The position numbers and the translations under genes were made by a program. This document shows positions 5,842 through 6,748 of a stretch of 6,748 nucleotides of DNA, in pieces (the first letter of the stretch is position 1; each line of letters begins with the position of its first letter). The notes below the pieces were generated by a model. That model was given only the letters and a program-made list of their open reading frames with translations, did not search any database and had not been told where the DNA came from. This DNA is from Rhabdothermincola_A sp041688815 (GTDB lineage: Bacteria > Actinomycetota > Acidimicrobiia > Acidimicrobiales > Acidimicrobilacustridaceae), in contig JBDNHK010000015.1 of assembly GCA_041688815.1 (NCBI GenBank), positions 1-6,748 of the forward strand, in the 5' to 3' direction.

Positions 5842-5989
5842 ACCTACTCTCTATCTGGCTGCAGCATCGTTCACTACGTCCCCTGGTGAATGATCACACG
5901 AAGTTGCGTTCTGCGATCATTGAGCACCGCTCCCGAACCCTGGGATCCGAGTCGAGAGCTCCTATCGCTCGCCCCCTCGAAGCACCGGT
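5842..5989. promoter_or_regulatory. Upstream region of EthD gene with spaced inverted repeat
   Basis: This gap should hold the EthD promoter. It contains AATGATC at 5889-5895 and its exact reverse complement GATCATT at 5915-5921, starting 48 bp ahead of the EthD ATG; allowing one mismatch, the arms extend to 9 bp. The centres are 26 bp apart, which suits a dimeric regulator contacting two half-sites or a hairpin. This stretch is AT-richer than its surroundings. No clear -35/-10 pair was identified. Confidence 0.4.
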
Positions 5990-6041
5990 GTGGTGTCTCA
6001 GGATTCGAACCTGCGGCTGTCGGGAGTGGACCAGCCCGACG
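5990..6041. repeat. 52-bp direct repeat, copy 2 (tRNA T-arm-like core)
   Basis: This is the second copy, offset from the first by 578 bp, with no mismatch over 52 bp. The T-arm-like CAGGATTCGAACCTG is at 5999-6013 and the GTCGGG/CCCGAC hairpin at 6019-6040. Flanking bases differ on the left (5989 T against 5411 G), giving a sharp edge, while partial similarity runs on to the right. No integrase sequence abuts this copy. Confidence 0.85.
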
Positions 6042-6083
6042 GTGCTGTCCGGGTCGGTGACAGGGTCGGCGGGGAGAAGCTGG
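6042..6083. other. Short stretch without recognised features
   Basis: The first ~18 bases keep partial similarity to the sequence after repeat copy 1. Nothing else was identified before the stop of the small minus-strand ORF. Confidence 0.3.
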
Positions 6084-6239
6084 TCAGGTCGGCCTGGCGA
6101 CGTGTGTCCTCATCTGTCTCGAAACCGACGTGACCACCTCCGGTGGCACGGCACTGAGCAGCGCCAACTTGTAGGTCGCCGTCCGCCGACCCTCGTCGAT
6201 GACCTGGAGCAGCCGCTCGAGCAGGAGGTCGTCGCGCAC
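6084..6239 (-). pseudogene. Truncated N-terminus of a restriction-associated (HNH-type) protein, 51 codons
   Basis: From a GTG at 6239 with a good SD (GGGAGGG at 6253-6247, 7 nt upstream), the frame reads VRDDLLLERLLQVIDEGRRT followed by ATYKLALLSA, then PPEVVTS and a TGA at 6086-6084. The pattern L-L-x-x-I/V-D-x-G-R-x-x-A-T-Y-K-L-A-L-L is one I know from the opening of actinobacterial HNH/restriction-type proteins, where it continues for several hundred residues. Here similarity fades after about residue 30 and the frame ends 42 bp before repeat copy 2, so truncation is likely. It is divergent from the endonuclease at 6309, as if they were once a pair. It could also be a real small protein. 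Confidence 0.45.
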
Positions 6240-6293
6240 CGATCCACCCTCCCAGACTCCACGGTCGACACCGAGGACCTAGCGTTCCCGGTC

Positions 6294-6303
6294 AGGGAGG
6301 AGG
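6294..6303 (+). promoter_or_regulatory. Strong Shine-Dalgarno deciding the GTG start at 6309
   Basis: AGGGAGGAGG lies 5 nt before GTG 6309. It supports that start over the ATGs at 6333 and 6336, which have no comparable site, and over extending the open frame leftward. Confidence 0.7.
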
Positions 6304-6308
6304 TCCGG

Positions 6309-6748
6309 GTGGCGGAACCAGACGCTGATTGGATGATGCGGTGGGCGGCCTTCACCTATGTGGAGGAGCTCACGACGCGCTTCGGTGATGTCGTGCCGTG
6401 GAAGGCGCTCAGCGAGGGCTTCACCTTCCAAGGACAGCGCATCACCCTCATCGGCCAGCGGGGCATCTGGCGGGCCAAGGGATGGCCGCTGCCCATCTCG
6501 GTCACGACCAGCCCGACCGACCCGTACGGCGACGTGCCCGGCGACGATGGTTTCCTTCGCTACAAGTACTTCCAGACCGACGTCGAGCACGCGGACAACG
6601 CCGGCCTTCGCCAGCTCATGCACCAGGGTCGACCACTCCTCTACTTTCGAGGGGTCGAGAAAGGCTGGTACACACCGCTGTGGCCGATGGTGATCGTGGC
6701 TGACGACCCGACGAACCTCACCTTCCTCATGGCCTGCGAGGACGCCGA
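6309..6748 (+). CDS. Predicted restriction endonuclease N-terminus (COG3440-like), 3' end beyond window
   Basis: From GTG 6309 (MAEPDADWMMRWAAF...) the frame is open for 146 codons to the edge. It reads FTFQGQRITLIGQRGIWRAKGWPLPISV at about 39-66, FLRYKYFQTDVEHADNAGLR near 84-103, then RPLLYFRGVEKGWYTPLWPMVIVADDPT. The order G-x-x-I-x-L-x-x-x-QRGI-W/x-P...PLSI...Y-x-Y-x-x-x-D-x-x-H-x-DN-x-x-LR...PLIYF-x-G-x-x-G-x-Y...P is that of predicted restriction endonucleases with a DNA-binding N-terminus and a C-terminal HNH nuclease. The nuclease part would lie outside the window, so catalysis cannot be checked. Such proteins are thought to cut foreign, possibly modified, DNA. Its neighbours (Hip kinase module, HNH and integrase relics) fit a defence island. 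The divergent 51-codon ORF may be a broken partner. Confidence 0.75.
   Translation, partial: MAEPDADWMMRWAAFTYVEELTTRFGDVVPWKALSEGFTFQGQRITLIGQRGIWRAKGWPLPISVTTSPTDPYGDVPGDDGFLRYKYFQTDVEHADNAGLRQLMHQGRPLLYFRGVEKGWYTPLWPMVIVADDPTNLTFLMACEDA

Noticed and set aside
6358..6703. Arg/Ser-rich plus-strand frames near the right edge
   Set aside because: Out-of-frame shadows of the endonuclease starting at 6309, which has the family motifs and a strong SD.
1..6748. CRISPR array or complete insertion sequence
   Set aside because: Only one two-copy repeat was found, with no regular spacing, and no transposase-like frame.

Overview
The window is uniformly GC-rich, with strong G/C preference at third codon positions and several GTG starts. 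That points to a high-GC actinomycete. The gene content (a phytanoyl-CoA dioxygenase-like protein, a two-domain carboxymuconolactone decarboxylase-like protein, a TetR regulator, a 3-hydroxyisobutyrate dehydrogenase-family enzyme and an EthD-domain protein) is reminiscent of environmental Acidimicrobiia or mycobacteria-like lineages with expanded lipid and steroid catabolism. This assignment is inference; no marker gene is present.

Left part (1-3044) is ordinary catabolic chromosome. A PhyH-like oxygenase runs leftward off the edge. Divergent from it, across only 41 bp, is a tightly coupled three-gene operon: CMD-family protein, TetR regulator and NAD(P)-dependent beta-hydroxyacid dehydrogenase, joined by stop/start overlaps (TGATG, then GTGA). 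The divergent gap holds overlapping -10-like boxes and a palindrome (TnnGTCAnnTGACnnA) that is a plausible operator for the TetR protein.

Right part (3054-6748) looks like an accessory, defence-type island. It contains, on the minus strand, a two-gene Hip kinase module: a HipA/HipT-like kinase followed, with a 4-bp overlap, by a protein that appears to combine a HipS-like N-terminus with a HIRAN domain. A possible 30-residue leader ORF overlaps the kinase start by 8 bp. Beyond it lie two gene relics back to back: an HNH endonuclease C-terminus with an in-frame stop (minus), and an internal piece of a tyrosine integrase (plus) that ends exactly where a 52-bp direct repeat begins. The second repeat copy is 578 bp away, and an intact EthD-family gene sits between the two. 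Each copy carries a tRNA T-arm-like core, so the pair may be a relic of attachment sites. At the right edge a strong Shine-Dalgarno and GTG start open a predicted restriction endonuclease (COG3440-like), cut by the window end. Divergent from it is a 51-codon ORF that looks like the beginning of a truncated restriction-associated protein.

Taken together, a conserved catabolic cluster abuts a worn mobile/defence region carrying a kinase toxin-antitoxin candidate, a restriction gene and debris of integration events.
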